Below, piece after piece: positions 1-8,473 of a stretch of DNA of 39,178 nucleotides. Position numbers and translations under genes: made by a program. The DNA is taken from positions 1 to 39,178 of the forward strand of contig JALHRF010000024.1 in the NCBI GenBank assembly GCA_022841545.1. The letters are read 5' to 3'. This stretch comes from Bauldia sp. (GTDB lineage Bacteria > Pseudomonadota > Alphaproteobacteria > Rhizobiales > Kaistiaceae). Within the stretch, counting starts at the first letter, position 1; each line of letters begins with the position of its first letter. Below the pieces are notes generated by a model. The model did not search any database. It saw nothing but the letters and a program-made list of their open reading frames with translations, and was not told the DNA's origin.

Positions 1-559
1 GCGTGTCGGCGAGGCCCTTTTCGGACTGGCCGCGCTCGGCCTGGCTGAACACGCCGTAGACCATCGCCATGTCGCCGGACTTGAGGCCCTGGGCGATCAT
101 GTGCTCGGCGGTGAGCTTGCCGCCCTGGTAGAGGTCGACGCCGGCATAGCCCATGCCGGCCGTGCCGTGCGTGGCCTGGAGGTCGGTCATCGGCGAGTTG
201 CCGACGGTGACGACGATGCCCTGGTCGACCGCGCCCTTGACGAGATCCTCGAAGGCGGCGCTGCCGGGGTGGCCCATGATCTCGATGCAGTCGGGCTTGG
301 CCGCGACGGCTTCCTTGAACTGGTTGATCATGGTCTCCGGCGCCCAGGCGGAGAACTGCTCCTTCAGGTCGACGCCGAAGGACGCGGCGGCCTGCGCGGC
401 GCCGGTCTGGCGGGCGAGCGTCGCGCCGTCGCCGGGGTTGCCGCCCATCTGCATGTACATGGTCAAGCCTTCGCCGATCATCTGGGCGGAGGCGGCGCCG
501 GCATTGGCGAGCACAGCCACGGCGGCGGCGCCGGCGAGAAGCGTATGAGTGAGTTTCAT
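1..559 (-). CDS. Sugar ABC transporter periplasmic substrate-binding protein (C-terminus cut off by window edge)
   Basis: This is the N-terminal 186 residues of a periplasmic binding protein of the ribose/fructose type (Peripla_BP_4 family); the rest lies beyond base 1. The protein opens with a signal peptide (MKLTHTLLAG, a hydrophobic Ala/Val stretch, then an ASA-Q cleavage site). It continues with the family's alternating sheet/helix pattern: KPDCIEIMGHPG, DQGIVVTVGNSP and GMGYAGVDLYQGG (the conserved segment before the hinge). It is the third gene of a leftward operon behind an ATPase and a permease, with only 32 bases separating it from the permease. It should capture a sugar or sugar-like solute and deliver it to that permease. 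The specific ligand cannot be read from the sequence. Confidence 0.88.
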   Translation of the reverse strand, partial: MKLTHTLLAGAAAVAVLANAGAASAQMIGEGLTMYMQMGGNPGDGATLARQTGAAQAAASFGVDLKEQFSAWAPETMINQFKEAVAAKPDCIEIMGHPGSAAFEDLVKGAVDQGIVVTVGNSPMTDLQATHGTAGMGYAGVDLYQGGKLTAEHMIAQGLKSGDMAMVYGVFSQAERGQSEKGLADT

Positions 560-591
560 GATGCGAGTTCCTCCCTTGTCGAGACTGGGCG

Positions 592-1686
592 TCACGGGTG
601 CGGCGGACCGGGAGTTTTCCCCGGCGCGCCGCTTCTATCGGCGGATCTGCCGCCGAATTCGCGTCGGAGCCCCATGCGCGCCAGGAAGCCGGTGCGCCGC
701 TGGGGCTCGTCCATGTAGAGGTAGAAGATGATCGAGATCAGGAACACGAGGCCCTGCACCGTCCTGACCCAGGCGCCGGTGAGGCCGGCGGCGACCAGCG
801 CAGGCTCGATCATCAGGATGATGATCGAGCCGAACACGGTCCCGACGATAGTGGCCCTGCCGCCGAAGATCGAGGTGCCGCCGATCAGCACCGAGGCGAT
901 GGCGGTGAGAAGATAGCCCTGACCCTGGTTGCCGAAGAAGTTCTTGTTCTCGAGCGTAAGCATGATCGCCGCGATCGAGGCGAGGGCCCCCATCAGCGTG
1001 AATATCTTGATCTTCTCGCGGTCGACATCGATGCCGACCACCCGCGAGACCTGGTTGGAATCGCCGATGAACAGCACGTGCTCGCCGAAGCGGTGGCGGT
1101 TGAGGATGAACCAGAGGAAGACGACGATGAGCAGTGTCCACAAGGCCTGGATCGGGATCTGGGCGACCCACGCCGTCTCCGAACCGGCGAAGGGACGGCC
1201 GACGATCCACTGCCAGACCGAGCTCTCGTCGACGCCGCGGAGCGCGTAGGACTGGCCGCCGGAGAGCACCGTGGCCATGCCGAACCAGAAGAACTGGGTG
1301 CCGAGGGTGGCGATGAAGGAGGGTATGCCGATCTTGGCGATGATGATGCCGTTCACGAACCCGACCAGGACGCCCGAGGCCAGCGCCGCGATCACCGCGA
1401 GCCAGCCGAGGTCGTATTCCTTGAAGAGGACCGCGAAGACGAAGCCCGAGAAGGAGATGACGGCGGGGAAGGACAGGTCGATCTCGCCTGCGCCGATGAC
1501 GAAGGTGAGGCCGACGGCCAAGAGCATCAGCGGCGGGAGGGTCGAGGCGAAGGTGGTGTAGATGAACGGCTGCAGAAAGACCTGCGGCGCCATGTACATG
1601 AACAGCGCCAGCAGGAGCACGAAGACGATGATGATCGGCAGGCCCTCGTAACGCTGGATCAGTGCGGGGCGTCGCTGCGCGGCCAT
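592..1686 (-). CDS. Sugar ABC transporter permease (BPD_transp_2 / RbsC-FrcC type)
   Basis: An inner-membrane permease of about 364 residues, the usual size for the RbsC/FrcC family. The start is set at the ATG giving MAAQRRPALIQRYEG, because a longer reading frame upstream only runs antisense-like through the ATPase gene. Visible features are a first membrane helix (LPIIIVFVLLLALFMYM), the family signature VIGAGEIDLSFPAVISFSGF, the GFVNGIIIAKIGIPSFIATLGT segment, and the late hydrophobic segment ending LLTAIASVLIGGTSIFGG. The start lies 5 bases after the ATPase stop, so the two are probably translationally coupled. It forms the channel for the solute bound by the downstream binding protein. 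Confidence 0.9.
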   Translation of the reverse strand: MAAQRRPALIQRYEGLPIIIVFVLLLALFMYMAPQVFLQPFIYTTFASTLPPLMLLAVGLTFVIGAGEIDLSFPAVISFSGFVFAVLFKEYDLGWLAVIAALASGVLVGFVNGIIIAKIGIPSFIATLGTQFFWFGMATVLSGGQSYALRGVDESSVWQWIVGRPFAGSETAWVAQIPIQALWTLLIVVFLWFILNRHRFGEHVLFIGDSNQVSRVVGIDVDREKIKIFTLMGALASIAAIMLTLENKNFFGNQGQGYLLTAIASVLIGGTSIFGGRATIVGTVFGSIIILMIEPALVAAGLTGAWVRTVQGLVFLISIIFYLYMDEPQRRTGFLARMGLRREFGGRSADRSGAPGKTPGPPHP

Positions 1687-1691
1687 GCTTC

Positions 1692-2483
1692 TCAGGTCTT
1701 GTGCTGGAGGTCGATGAGGTACTCGGTGAGCTCGACCACCGTCATGTCCCTCGGCAGGATCTCCGAGACGATCCGCCCGCGGTCGAGCACGATCAGCCGG
1801 TCGGCGACCTCGTGGACATGGGCGAGATTGTGCTCGATGTAGATGCAGGCCCGGCCGCCGGCCTTGATGCCGCGGACGAAGTCGAGGACCTTCCGGACCT
1901 CGGCCACGGCAAGCGCGACGGTCGGCTCGTCGAGGATGATGAGGTCGGCCTTGTAGTGCATCGCCCGGCCGATGGCGATGCCCTGGCGCTCGCCCCCGGA
2001 GAGGTTGGAGACGGTTGAATCCACAGTGATTCCGGCGCTGCGGAAGCCGATCGCGCCCTTCAGGATCTGGTCGGCGACGCGCTTCTCCTCCTTGATGTCG
2101 ATGAAGCCGAAGCGGTTGGTGATCTGCCGGCCGACGAAGAAATTCCGCCACAGCGGCTGTTTCTCGGCGAGCGACTTGTCCTGGTAGACGGTCTCGATCG
2201 AGAGATCGTGGGCCATCCGAACCGAGTAGTCGGTGAGGTCGATCTCCTTGTTCCTGATGAAGATGCGGCCCGAGGTGGGCGGCATCACGCCGGTCATCAC
2301 CTTGATCAGCGTGGATTTTCCGGCGCCGTTGTCGCCGATCAGGCCGACGATCTCGTTCCGCCCGATGGCGAGGTTGATGTCGCTGAGCGCCTGGATCGGC
2401 CCGAAGAACTTCTGGACGCGATCGAGCCGGACGACCGAGTCAAAAGCCTCGTCGACGCCGGCGCGCGCCGCGGTTTCGGACAT
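1692..2483 (-). CDS. Sugar ABC transporter ATP-binding protein (single-domain, FrcA type)
   Basis: A 263-residue cytoplasmic ATPase that powers the importer encoded downstream. Walker A is GDNGAGKST (about residues 50-58), the ABC signature is LSGGERQG (161-168) and Walker B is LIILDEP (181-187). It has a single ABC domain, unlike the double-domain RbsA/MglA type, which matches the fructose-type (FrcA) systems common in rhizobia. It is the first gene of the leftward operon, preceded by a purine-rich ribosome-binding region and a sigma-70-like promoter about 65-90 bases upstream. No regulator lies beside it, so control must come from elsewhere or from the divergent spacer. Confidence 0.92.
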   Translation of the reverse strand: MSETAARAGVDEAFDSVVRLDRVQKFFGPIQALSDINLAIGRNEIVGLIGDNGAGKSTLIKVMTGVMPPTSGRIFIRNKEIDLTDYSVRMAHDLSIETVYQDKSLAEKQPLWRNFFVGRQITNRFGFIDIKEEKRVADQILKGAIGFRSAGITVDSTVSNLSGGERQGIAIGRAMHYKADLIILDEPTVALAVAEVRKVLDFVRGIKAGGRACIYIEHNLAHVHEVADRLIVLDRGRIVSEILPRDMTVVELTEYLIDLQHKT

Positions 2484-2545
2484 TCCCGCTCTCTCCTCCC
2501 CCTTGGACCAGAAACGGACCGTTGACCGGTCTCGATCGTGAAAAA

Positions 2546-2574
2546 ACCATAGTCTTTTCAGATGCTTACGTCAA
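2546..2574 (-). promoter_or_regulatory. Sigma-70-like promoter for the ABC transporter operon, with nearby palindrome
   Basis: Read leftward, TTGACG (2574-2569) is followed after exactly 17 bases by TATGGT (2551-2546), a close match to a housekeeping promoter. Transcription would start near 2539, leaving a leader of about 55 bases before the ATPase ATG. The palindrome GACCGGTC (2524-2531) sits just downstream of that start, where an operator could act; this part is speculative. The rest of the 337-base divergent spacer (2484-2820) up to the creatininase-family gene shows no gene; an AT-rich patch lies at about 2608-2630. Confidence 0.55.
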
Positions 2575-2820
2575 TCTTCCTTCGTTCCGGCCACAGGATG
2601 AAGGGCAGAATTTCATCATATTAAAGCAGCGGGGTGGGTCAAGCGGAAGCGGGAAAGAATCCGGATAACCGGCGGGATGGGCCGGCACGGCCGCCAAGAA
2701 CGGTGGATCTGTCCCCGCTGTCTGCGCTGAAGAGCGCGGGGGATTGGCGCCGACGACGGCTCAGCCCTACGCTTGCACTCGGGCGGGAAGATGGCCGCTG
2801 GATGAACGGGGGAGGGGCGG

Positions 2821-3750
2821 ATGGGACGCGAAGTACGGTGGGAGCGGATGTTCCCGGACGAGCTGGAGGCCGCCTTCGCCGAAGCGCCGGTGCTCTACAT
2901 TCCCTACGGGCTCTGCGAGCCGCACGGGCCGCAGAACACGCTGGGCCTCGACGCGCTGAAGGCCCACGCCATCTGCCGGCGGGCGGCGGAGGCGGGTGGC
3001 GGCATCGTCGCCCCGCCGGACTACTGGCACATCCACGAGGTTGGCCACTATGCCGCCTGGGCGCGGCGCGAGGTGGGGGAGGTGGCGCGGAAATGGCTCA
3101 CCGCCGTGCCGCCGTGGATCCACTTCAAGAACGTCTGCTACCACATCCGCGCCGCCGAGCAGATCGGCTTCCGGGCCGTGATCCTCTTCACCGGCCACTA
3201 CGGGCCGAACTGGCAGGACCTGAAGACGCTCTGCGACCTGATCCAGCCGCGCGTCCGGGCGCGGCTCCATGGGCTGCCCGATTTCGAGGCGAACCTGCCG
3301 GGATTCGACGCCGACGGCCAGTCTTCCGGCGACCATGCCGGGCGGATCGAGACCTCGCTCCTGTGGTCGCTCGAGCCGGCTTGCGTCGATCCCGGCCGGC
3401 TGCCGCCGCTGCCGCTCGAGCCGGCGGGGGAGGCGGGGCGGTACTTCGCCATGGGGCGGGATGCGTTTCAGGCGAGCCGGCGGATCGGCGACCGCATGGT
3501 GGCCGACGAGGTCGCCTTCCTCGCGGCGAAATCGGCGGAGCTGCTCGCCGAATACGACCGCGCGCCGGAGCCCGAGGGGCCGCGGTTGCAGACTTTCGAG
3601 GATGTCGAGCGGTTCTGGGCGGAGGCCGTCGCGCCGGTGATGGCGACGTTCAAGTCGATGGACGGCTATGCGGAGATCACCGACGAGGTTGCGGCGATTC
3701 CGGCGGACTCGGTGTGGAAGGCGTCGGCAACCGGGCCGCTCCGGAGTTGA
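2821..3750 (+). CDS. Creatininase-family metal-dependent amidohydrolase
   Basis: A 309-residue protein of the creatininase/creatinine amidohydrolase family (also includes MftE-like and formamide hydrolases). Candidate metal ligands fall in the expected order: E33 and H35 in the CEPHG segment, D44 in LGLDAL, H126 in the TGHYGPN loop, and E177 in the AGRIETS segment, which corresponds to the conserved HAG..E-T-S region. The ATG follows a strong purine-rich ribosome-binding site (GGGGGAGGGGCGG). It is divergent from the sugar-type ABC operon, so it may act on the imported solute or an amide derived from it; this is inference. True creatininase activity should not be assumed, since most members of the family have other or unknown substrates. 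Confidence 0.82.
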   Translation: MGREVRWERMFPDELEAAFAEAPVLYIPYGLCEPHGPQNTLGLDALKAHAICRRAAEAGGGIVAPPDYWHIHEVGHYAAWARREVGEVARKWLTAVPPWIHFKNVCYHIRAAEQIGFRAVILFTGHYGPNWQDLKTLCDLIQPRVRARLHGLPDFEANLPGFDADGQSSGDHAGRIETSLLWSLEPACVDPGRLPPLPLEPAGEAGRYFAMGRDAFQASRRIGDRMVADEVAFLAAKSAELLAEYDRAPEPEGPRLQTFEDVERFWAEAVAPVMATFKSMDGYAEITDEVAAIPADSVWKASATGPLRS

Positions 3751-3798
3751 GCCGGCGCTGACCGGTGGCGATTCATGGAGGCGGGTCGCAACACCTCC

Positions 3799-3864
3799 CC
3801 AAAACCTCACCCAGATCGGAAAACCCGATCTGCGCGAGGTTTTGGCCCTCCCTCAAGGGGAGGG
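3799..3864. repeat. Palindromic intergenic repeat: two adjacent hairpins in the 3751-4085 spacer
   Basis: Arms 3799-3819 and 3825-3845 are imperfect inverted copies (18 of 21 positions pair) around a 5-base loop, built from CCAAAACCTC / GAGGTTTTGG and CAGATCGG / CCGATCTG. A second hairpin follows at once: CCCTCCC (3846-3852) with GGGAGGG (3858-3864). This looks like a member of a dispersed palindromic repeat family and may also end transcription from the creatininase-family gene. The remainder of the 335-base spacer holds no convincing gene. Confidence 0.65.
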
Positions 3865-4085
3865 CTGGGCGTCGCGGGGACGGGGACGGCGGGAGTCATG
3901 CCCGCCGCACGGGGCAGCGAACGGGCAGCGAACGGGCGGTGGACGGCGCCGACGACGCGTGGAAGCACGCAGCCGACGGGCGCGACACGCCGTGCAACGG
4001 CGGCGACACGCGGACGACACGAGACGTGCTCCCGGTGTGCGGCGAATGCAATCATCGTATGAAAGGAAAGCGGCGGGGTAATCCG

Positions 4086-4367
4086 TCAGGCGGCTTTCAG
4101 CCGCGCCAGCTCCTCATCGAAGGCAAAGCGGAGCTGCCCGGCCTCTTCGTCCGGTAGCCAGCGGGTCATCTGCGGGAAGATGGTGCGATAGAGACGGAGG
4201 CGCGTCGGGTCCCAGGGGACCTCCGAGGCGGCCCTGGCCTCGGCGAGAATGCGATGCAGGCGCTGGCGTACATGCTCCGGGTCGGGGCTGTAGGCGACGG
4301 GAGCCTGATCGGGGTCGAACAGTTCGGGCGGGTCGTCGGGGAAGAGTTCAAGTTGCTTGCGCGGCAT
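4086..4367 (-). CDS. Small protein encoded directly behind the MmeI-like restriction-modification gene
   Basis: A 93-residue acidic protein beginning MPRKQLELFPDDPPELFDPD, chosen because this ATG lies 2 bases after the methyltransferase stop; a 10-codon upstream extension would overlap that gene. I do not recognise a named domain. The N-terminal QLELF segment followed by Asp/Pro runs resembles a short linear binding motif. The C-terminal two thirds looks helical (PEHVRQRLHRILAEARAA, EEAGQLRFAFDEELARLKAA). The tight spacing implies co-transcription and a role with the DNA-modifying enzyme, for example as accessory or regulator; that is inference. Confidence 0.7.
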   Translation of the reverse strand: MPRKQLELFPDDPPELFDPDQAPVAYSPDPEHVRQRLHRILAEARAASEVPWDPTRLRLYRTIFPQMTRWLPDEEAGQLRFAFDEELARLKAA

Positions 4368-4369
4368 CG

Positions 4370-7300
4370 TCAGCTTGCCCGTCTTGGCGCAAACCAACCC
4401 TGCTCCGTCTTCTGGACCGAACCGGCGACCGAGAGGACCCGCAGCGTCTGCTCGATACGATCCCGGGCGCGCTTGCCCCTGGCGTCGCTGAAGCGGTTCG
4501 CGATGGCGTCGGGCTGCACCGGCCGGCCCTCGGCACGAAGCGCGACCAGAAGCTCGGCGGCGAGATCGTCCGGCGCCTTCGGCAGCGAGGGCAGGACAAT
4601 GGGCCGTTCAAGGTCGGCCTCGATCTGCTCGGCACCGGCCTTCACCGCGACGCGGCCGATCTGGTATTCCGGCCGAAGCCAGCGAACGAGGCCCTGCGCT
4701 TCTTCGGCGGCGCGCTCCTTGTTGAGGGCGACGAGGCGGGCGAGAATTTCCTGATCGGAAAGGTCCGCAGGCCAGCCATAGGCATCCGCGACAGCGGCAT
4801 CGATTCTGTTGTGCAGTTCATGGATCACGCCGACACGACCTTCCTCGTAGATGATCTTCTCGTTGTCGGTGAGCGGCTCCCCGGTGACAAGCTTCTCTCG
4901 GACATTGTAGAGCTTGGTCATGGTCAGGAAGTCGCGCTTGGCGATGACATCCTTACGGAGGACGTCGAGCTCTTCGGCGAGATGGCGGATTACGGCTTTT
5001 TGAGCCTCAGCGGCATCGGGAAATGGGAAATTGTGGAATATTAAAGAGCTGTTGTAACGGGGACGATCTTCTAGTGTGCCTCCTGCGGCAAGACTCCATA
5101 GCTGGTGAAAACGAGCGGACAAGACTCCGAGGAAGAATGCATCGTCAAGCGCAATGGCTACGATCATATGATCAGGAAGCGTCCCTGAACTGATAAAGGA
5201 AAAGAGGCGATACTTTGCCGTCTCTGTAGTTCCCAAATACCGCGTCACTCCGGCGACAGCCGCCCGAAGCGCTGGACGATTGCGGCCAAAAAGCCACCAG
5301 CGTTCATGGAAAGTTCTATCTCGTGCAACTTTGCGCTGTGGGAGCACGCGCGAGATAAGTTGCTGATAGATCTGTGGATGGTCACGTCGTACCTCATCCT
5401 CCGTCATCCCATATGTGTCGATGACATATTCACCGTGGAACCTTTCGGTCAGATCGGATCCGTGCAGAAATCTCCTCACTAACGGGCTCGAGTGTGTTGA
5501 CTCGCCAGCTTGAGCTATCTCGTGCGCGCTCAACCGAAATCCCTTCGCGGCGAGCATGACCCCATTCCACGAAAGGTGTTCATTCGCTCGAAGCGGCTTC
5601 GATCGAGTCACGTCCGCACCGATTGTCAAGTCTGCTCCAATTACGCCGAGGTTCTCTTCGAGCAGAATCGTCGGCGTATCCGTCTTCAAACCTGACTCGG
5701 CGATAACATTGAGCAATCGACCTGTGCCATTCGGCGCACCTGCCTCGGCAACAGTCATCGCAATCCGAACGTTAGCTTTCTTGGCGCCTTTCACCCAGGG
5801 ATGGTCGGGTATCGCGAACGCGATCCGAACGGGCTTCTCCGAGAACATGTGGCGCTCGAGCACTCGCCGAGAGAATTTTTGCACCAAGGAGTTTGTTGTG
5901 ATGAATCCGAAACGCCGCAGTGATGTTCCTCTGCGCGTCAACAACTCTGCGGCCTTGTCCCACCAGAACATCACGAAGTCAGCCGATTTGAATGAGTGCC
6001 CTCGGCTCGCCCAAAGGGCCTCCGCGTAACCGTCGCCAACCGCATTGCGTAGTTCAGCGCCTTTCCCGATGAACGGCGGATTTCCCACGATGAACTCGGC
6101 CTCCGGCCATGCAGCCGGTCGTGGGTTAACGTAGCGGTAGACCGGGAGCTTTGCGTCCGGGTCAGGGATGGCCTCGCCGGTGATGGGGTGCAGCTTGACC
6201 GCGTCGGGGTCCTGCCGCGTGATCGGCCGGCCGTGTTCGTCGCGGAGCAGTTCCTCCTTGTCGTAGACGAGGAGCGCGTCCTGATGCCGGATCGTGCCGG
6301 TGTCCTTGAGGATCGGCTCCGTGGGCATGGCCCGGCCAAAGGTGGCGAAGTGCCATTGCAGGTAGCCGATCCAAATGACCAGCTCGGCAATGGCAACGGC
6401 GCGCGCGTTCTTCTCCAGACCGTAGAATTGCTCCGGGCTGACCGTGTGGCGGTCGTATTGTAGGGCGTATTGCGTGTCGCCAAGGTCGGCGAGGACGTTG
6501 AGGACATCGCCCTCCAACTCCTTCATCAGCTTCAATGAGACGTAGAGGAAGTTGCCCGTGCCGCAGGCGGGGTCGAGGACGCGGGTGGCGCAGAGCTTCT
6601 GGTGGAAGGCGCGGACCACCTCCTGTGCGGCGGCCTGTTTCCCTTCGAGCCAGAGGCCGATCGCCTCGGTCTCGGCCGCTTCCCAATCGGCCCGGAGCGG
6701 CTCGATGATGGTCGGCACCACCAGCCGCTCGACATAGGAGCGCGGGGTGTAGTGGGCGCCCAGTTCGGCGCGCTCCTTCGGGTCGAGCGCCTGCTCCAGC
6801 AGCGTGCCGAAGATCGCCGGCTCGACGTTCCGCCAGTCACGGCCGGCGGCCTTGGACAGAAGCTCAAGCTCGTCCTCAGTGATCTCGACCACCGGCTTGT
6901 CGTGGAAGAGGCCGCCGTTGAACTTGCGGATGTCTTCCTGGATTGCGGCGGAATGCCCACTCGCATCCATGAGATGGAAGAAGTCGCGCGCGGCGACATG
7001 AAAGCGGGCGGCCTTACCGCGATACATCTCGATGAGGCGCTGGAAGCCCTTCTGCGGAAGGAGGCCGACATCCTCGGCGAACATCGCGAAGATGCACTGC
7101 ATCAGGAACATCGCGACCCGGCCCGCCCAGATCGCTTTCTCCGTGCGGCCTTCCTGCGGCCCGCGGGCCTCCATCGATCGCGTGATGAGGGCGAGGAACT
7201 GGGCGATCTCGTTGGTGACTTCGGCGGAGCGAACCGCGGGGTCGAGGGAAGAGGGGTCTTCCCAGACCGCCTTCAGGCGAGCGCGAACGGCCTCGTCGCG

Positions 7301-7827
7301 AAGGTCCTCGAGGAAGATGCGGAAGCGGTTGCGGTCGGGGAAGGGCGTGTAGTTTTGCCTTGCCGGGAGAAATCGGACCACAGCTCGATGCAATGGCCCA
7401 CATCGACGACGACGAGGAACGGGGGCCATTCGTCGAGCGCGCGAGCATAGCCTTCGGCCTGTCGTTTGGCGGCGCGCATGACCTTATCCCAGCCGTCCGT
7501 GGTGGGGATCGGCTTTCTTTGCCTCGTGCCGCCGAGGTCCAGCAGGAGCTGCGGAGCAAGCTCGCCGTCGGGCATGCGCTTGCCCGACTGCTTCGCCTCG
7601 AGAACGAAGCGATCCTTCTTGTAACAGTCGATGTAGCCGGGGGTTGAAGTGTCGTCGTCGTGCCTGAACGCGACGCGGCGCTCGAAAGTGTAGGAAAGGT
7701 CGCTGCCGTGCAGCCCCGGCGGCTCGACGCCGATGAGGGTGCAGATGTCGCGAATGAAGTTCTGGTAATCGGCGCGCTCACTGATCGGCGCGACCGACCA
7801 GCGGTTGAGGAAAGTCTCGGCATCCAT
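4370..7827 (-). pseudogene. MmeI-like type IIG/IIL restriction-modification enzyme, split by a one-base frameshift
   Basis: The intact gene would encode about 1,150 residues: an N-terminal PD-(D/E)xK nuclease, a helical spacer, an N6-adenine methyltransferase, a target-recognition domain and a C-terminal part. The start is ATG at 7827 (MDAETFLNRW). The nuclease motif is D67-x9-E77-A-K79, the same spacing as the D-x9-ExK site of MmeI. After residue 158 (SRQGK) the frame is lost at TTTT 7353-7356 (AAAA on the coding strand); one more A restores KNYTPFPDRNRF and the whole downstream frame. The methyltransferase has motif I DPACGTGNFLY (about 6550-6580) and catalytic NPPF (about 6075-6088). The C-terminus ends in what looks like a winged helix. 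As it stands only a nuclease-free fragment could be made by re-initiation, or nothing. Confidence 0.85.
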
Positions 7828-7913
7828 GCGGCGGCAGGTCTCCCGCCGCAAAGGTATTTGGCCTGCATCGCCCCCGCAACTCATTCGTTCGGGTCAGTCC
7901 CCCTCACCCCGGC

Positions 7914-8121
7914 CCTCTCCCACAAGGCTATGAGGTTCACACCTCTTCGTCTCGCAAGGTCGGGTGCGCACATCGACACGCCCTCGATGGCGCAGAAGTC
8001 CCGCCCCTCTCCCAACGGGAGAGGGGGTGTGCTGCATGAGCGTCAGACTTGGTGTGACATCGAAGCCGACCTCCAGCCCCGACGAGAAAAGTGTGAACCT
8101 CGTAGCCCACAAGGGGAGAGG
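7914..8121. repeat. Long imperfect inverted repeat (about 208 bp) in the 7828-8473 spacer
   Basis: The left arm (7914-7942) and right arm (8091-8121) are near-complementary: both carry CCTCTCC, then ACAAG or its counterpart, GGCTA(T/C)GAGG and TTCACAC. Inner parts also pair loosely (TTCGTC... with ...GACGAGAA), and the centre holds its own hairpin of CCTCTCCC and GGGAGAGG near 8006-8028. The structure resembles non-coding palindromic mosaic elements of rhizobia, a similarity I infer from architecture only. No gene is visible anywhere in the 646-base spacer between the restriction-modification gene and the PhyH-family gene. Confidence 0.65.
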
Positions 8122-8299
8122 GGGGAGGCGGGACGGTCAGGGACGCGACTATGGCGATGGCGGGTCGCAGATACAGAAGACAAGACGAGCCTTCATCCGA
8201 TCATTCCCGCGCGTGCGCCTGTGAAGGATTGCGGAGCGTTCCGGGTGAGGTACCGGCGTACGCTCAAAGGCCGCGAACGAAAAGAAGGCGACCCGCCCC

Positions 8300-8386
8300 A
8301 CCCGCGCACGCGGGCATCCAGTTTTTTCAAGGGCATAGGTGGGTAGATGCCAAGGCTGGATCCCCGCGTGCGTGCGCGGGGATGAG
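8300..8386. repeat. Inverted repeat with CCCGCGYGC arms
   Basis: The arms at 8300-8322 (CCCGCGCACGCGGGCATCC) and 8357-8386 (GGATCCCCGCGTGCGTGCGCGGGG) pair in large part, and each is itself a small hairpin. This matches the type of GC-rich extragenic palindrome found in many copies in alphaproteobacterial genomes. It lies about 90 bases beyond the 3' end of the PhyH-family gene and may act as its transcription end. Confidence 0.55.
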
Positions 8387-8473
8387 CGGGTGTTGGGGGC
8401 CGCGGTCCGTCGACCAAGGCGCGCGGCGCTCCCGGCGGGTCACAGGGTCAGGAACAGGCGTCGCGCCCCGCGG

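Noticed and set aside
3765..4157. Possible small gene with VCGECNHRM, suggestive of an HNH or zinc motif
   Set aside because: A single CxxC in a low-complexity frame that also crosses the palindromic repeat; no ribosome-binding site and no catalytic pattern.
7660..8346. 228-residue plus-strand frame upstream of the PhyH gene
   Set aside because: It starts inside the restriction gene on the opposite strand and runs through palindromic repeats; no domain or start signal.
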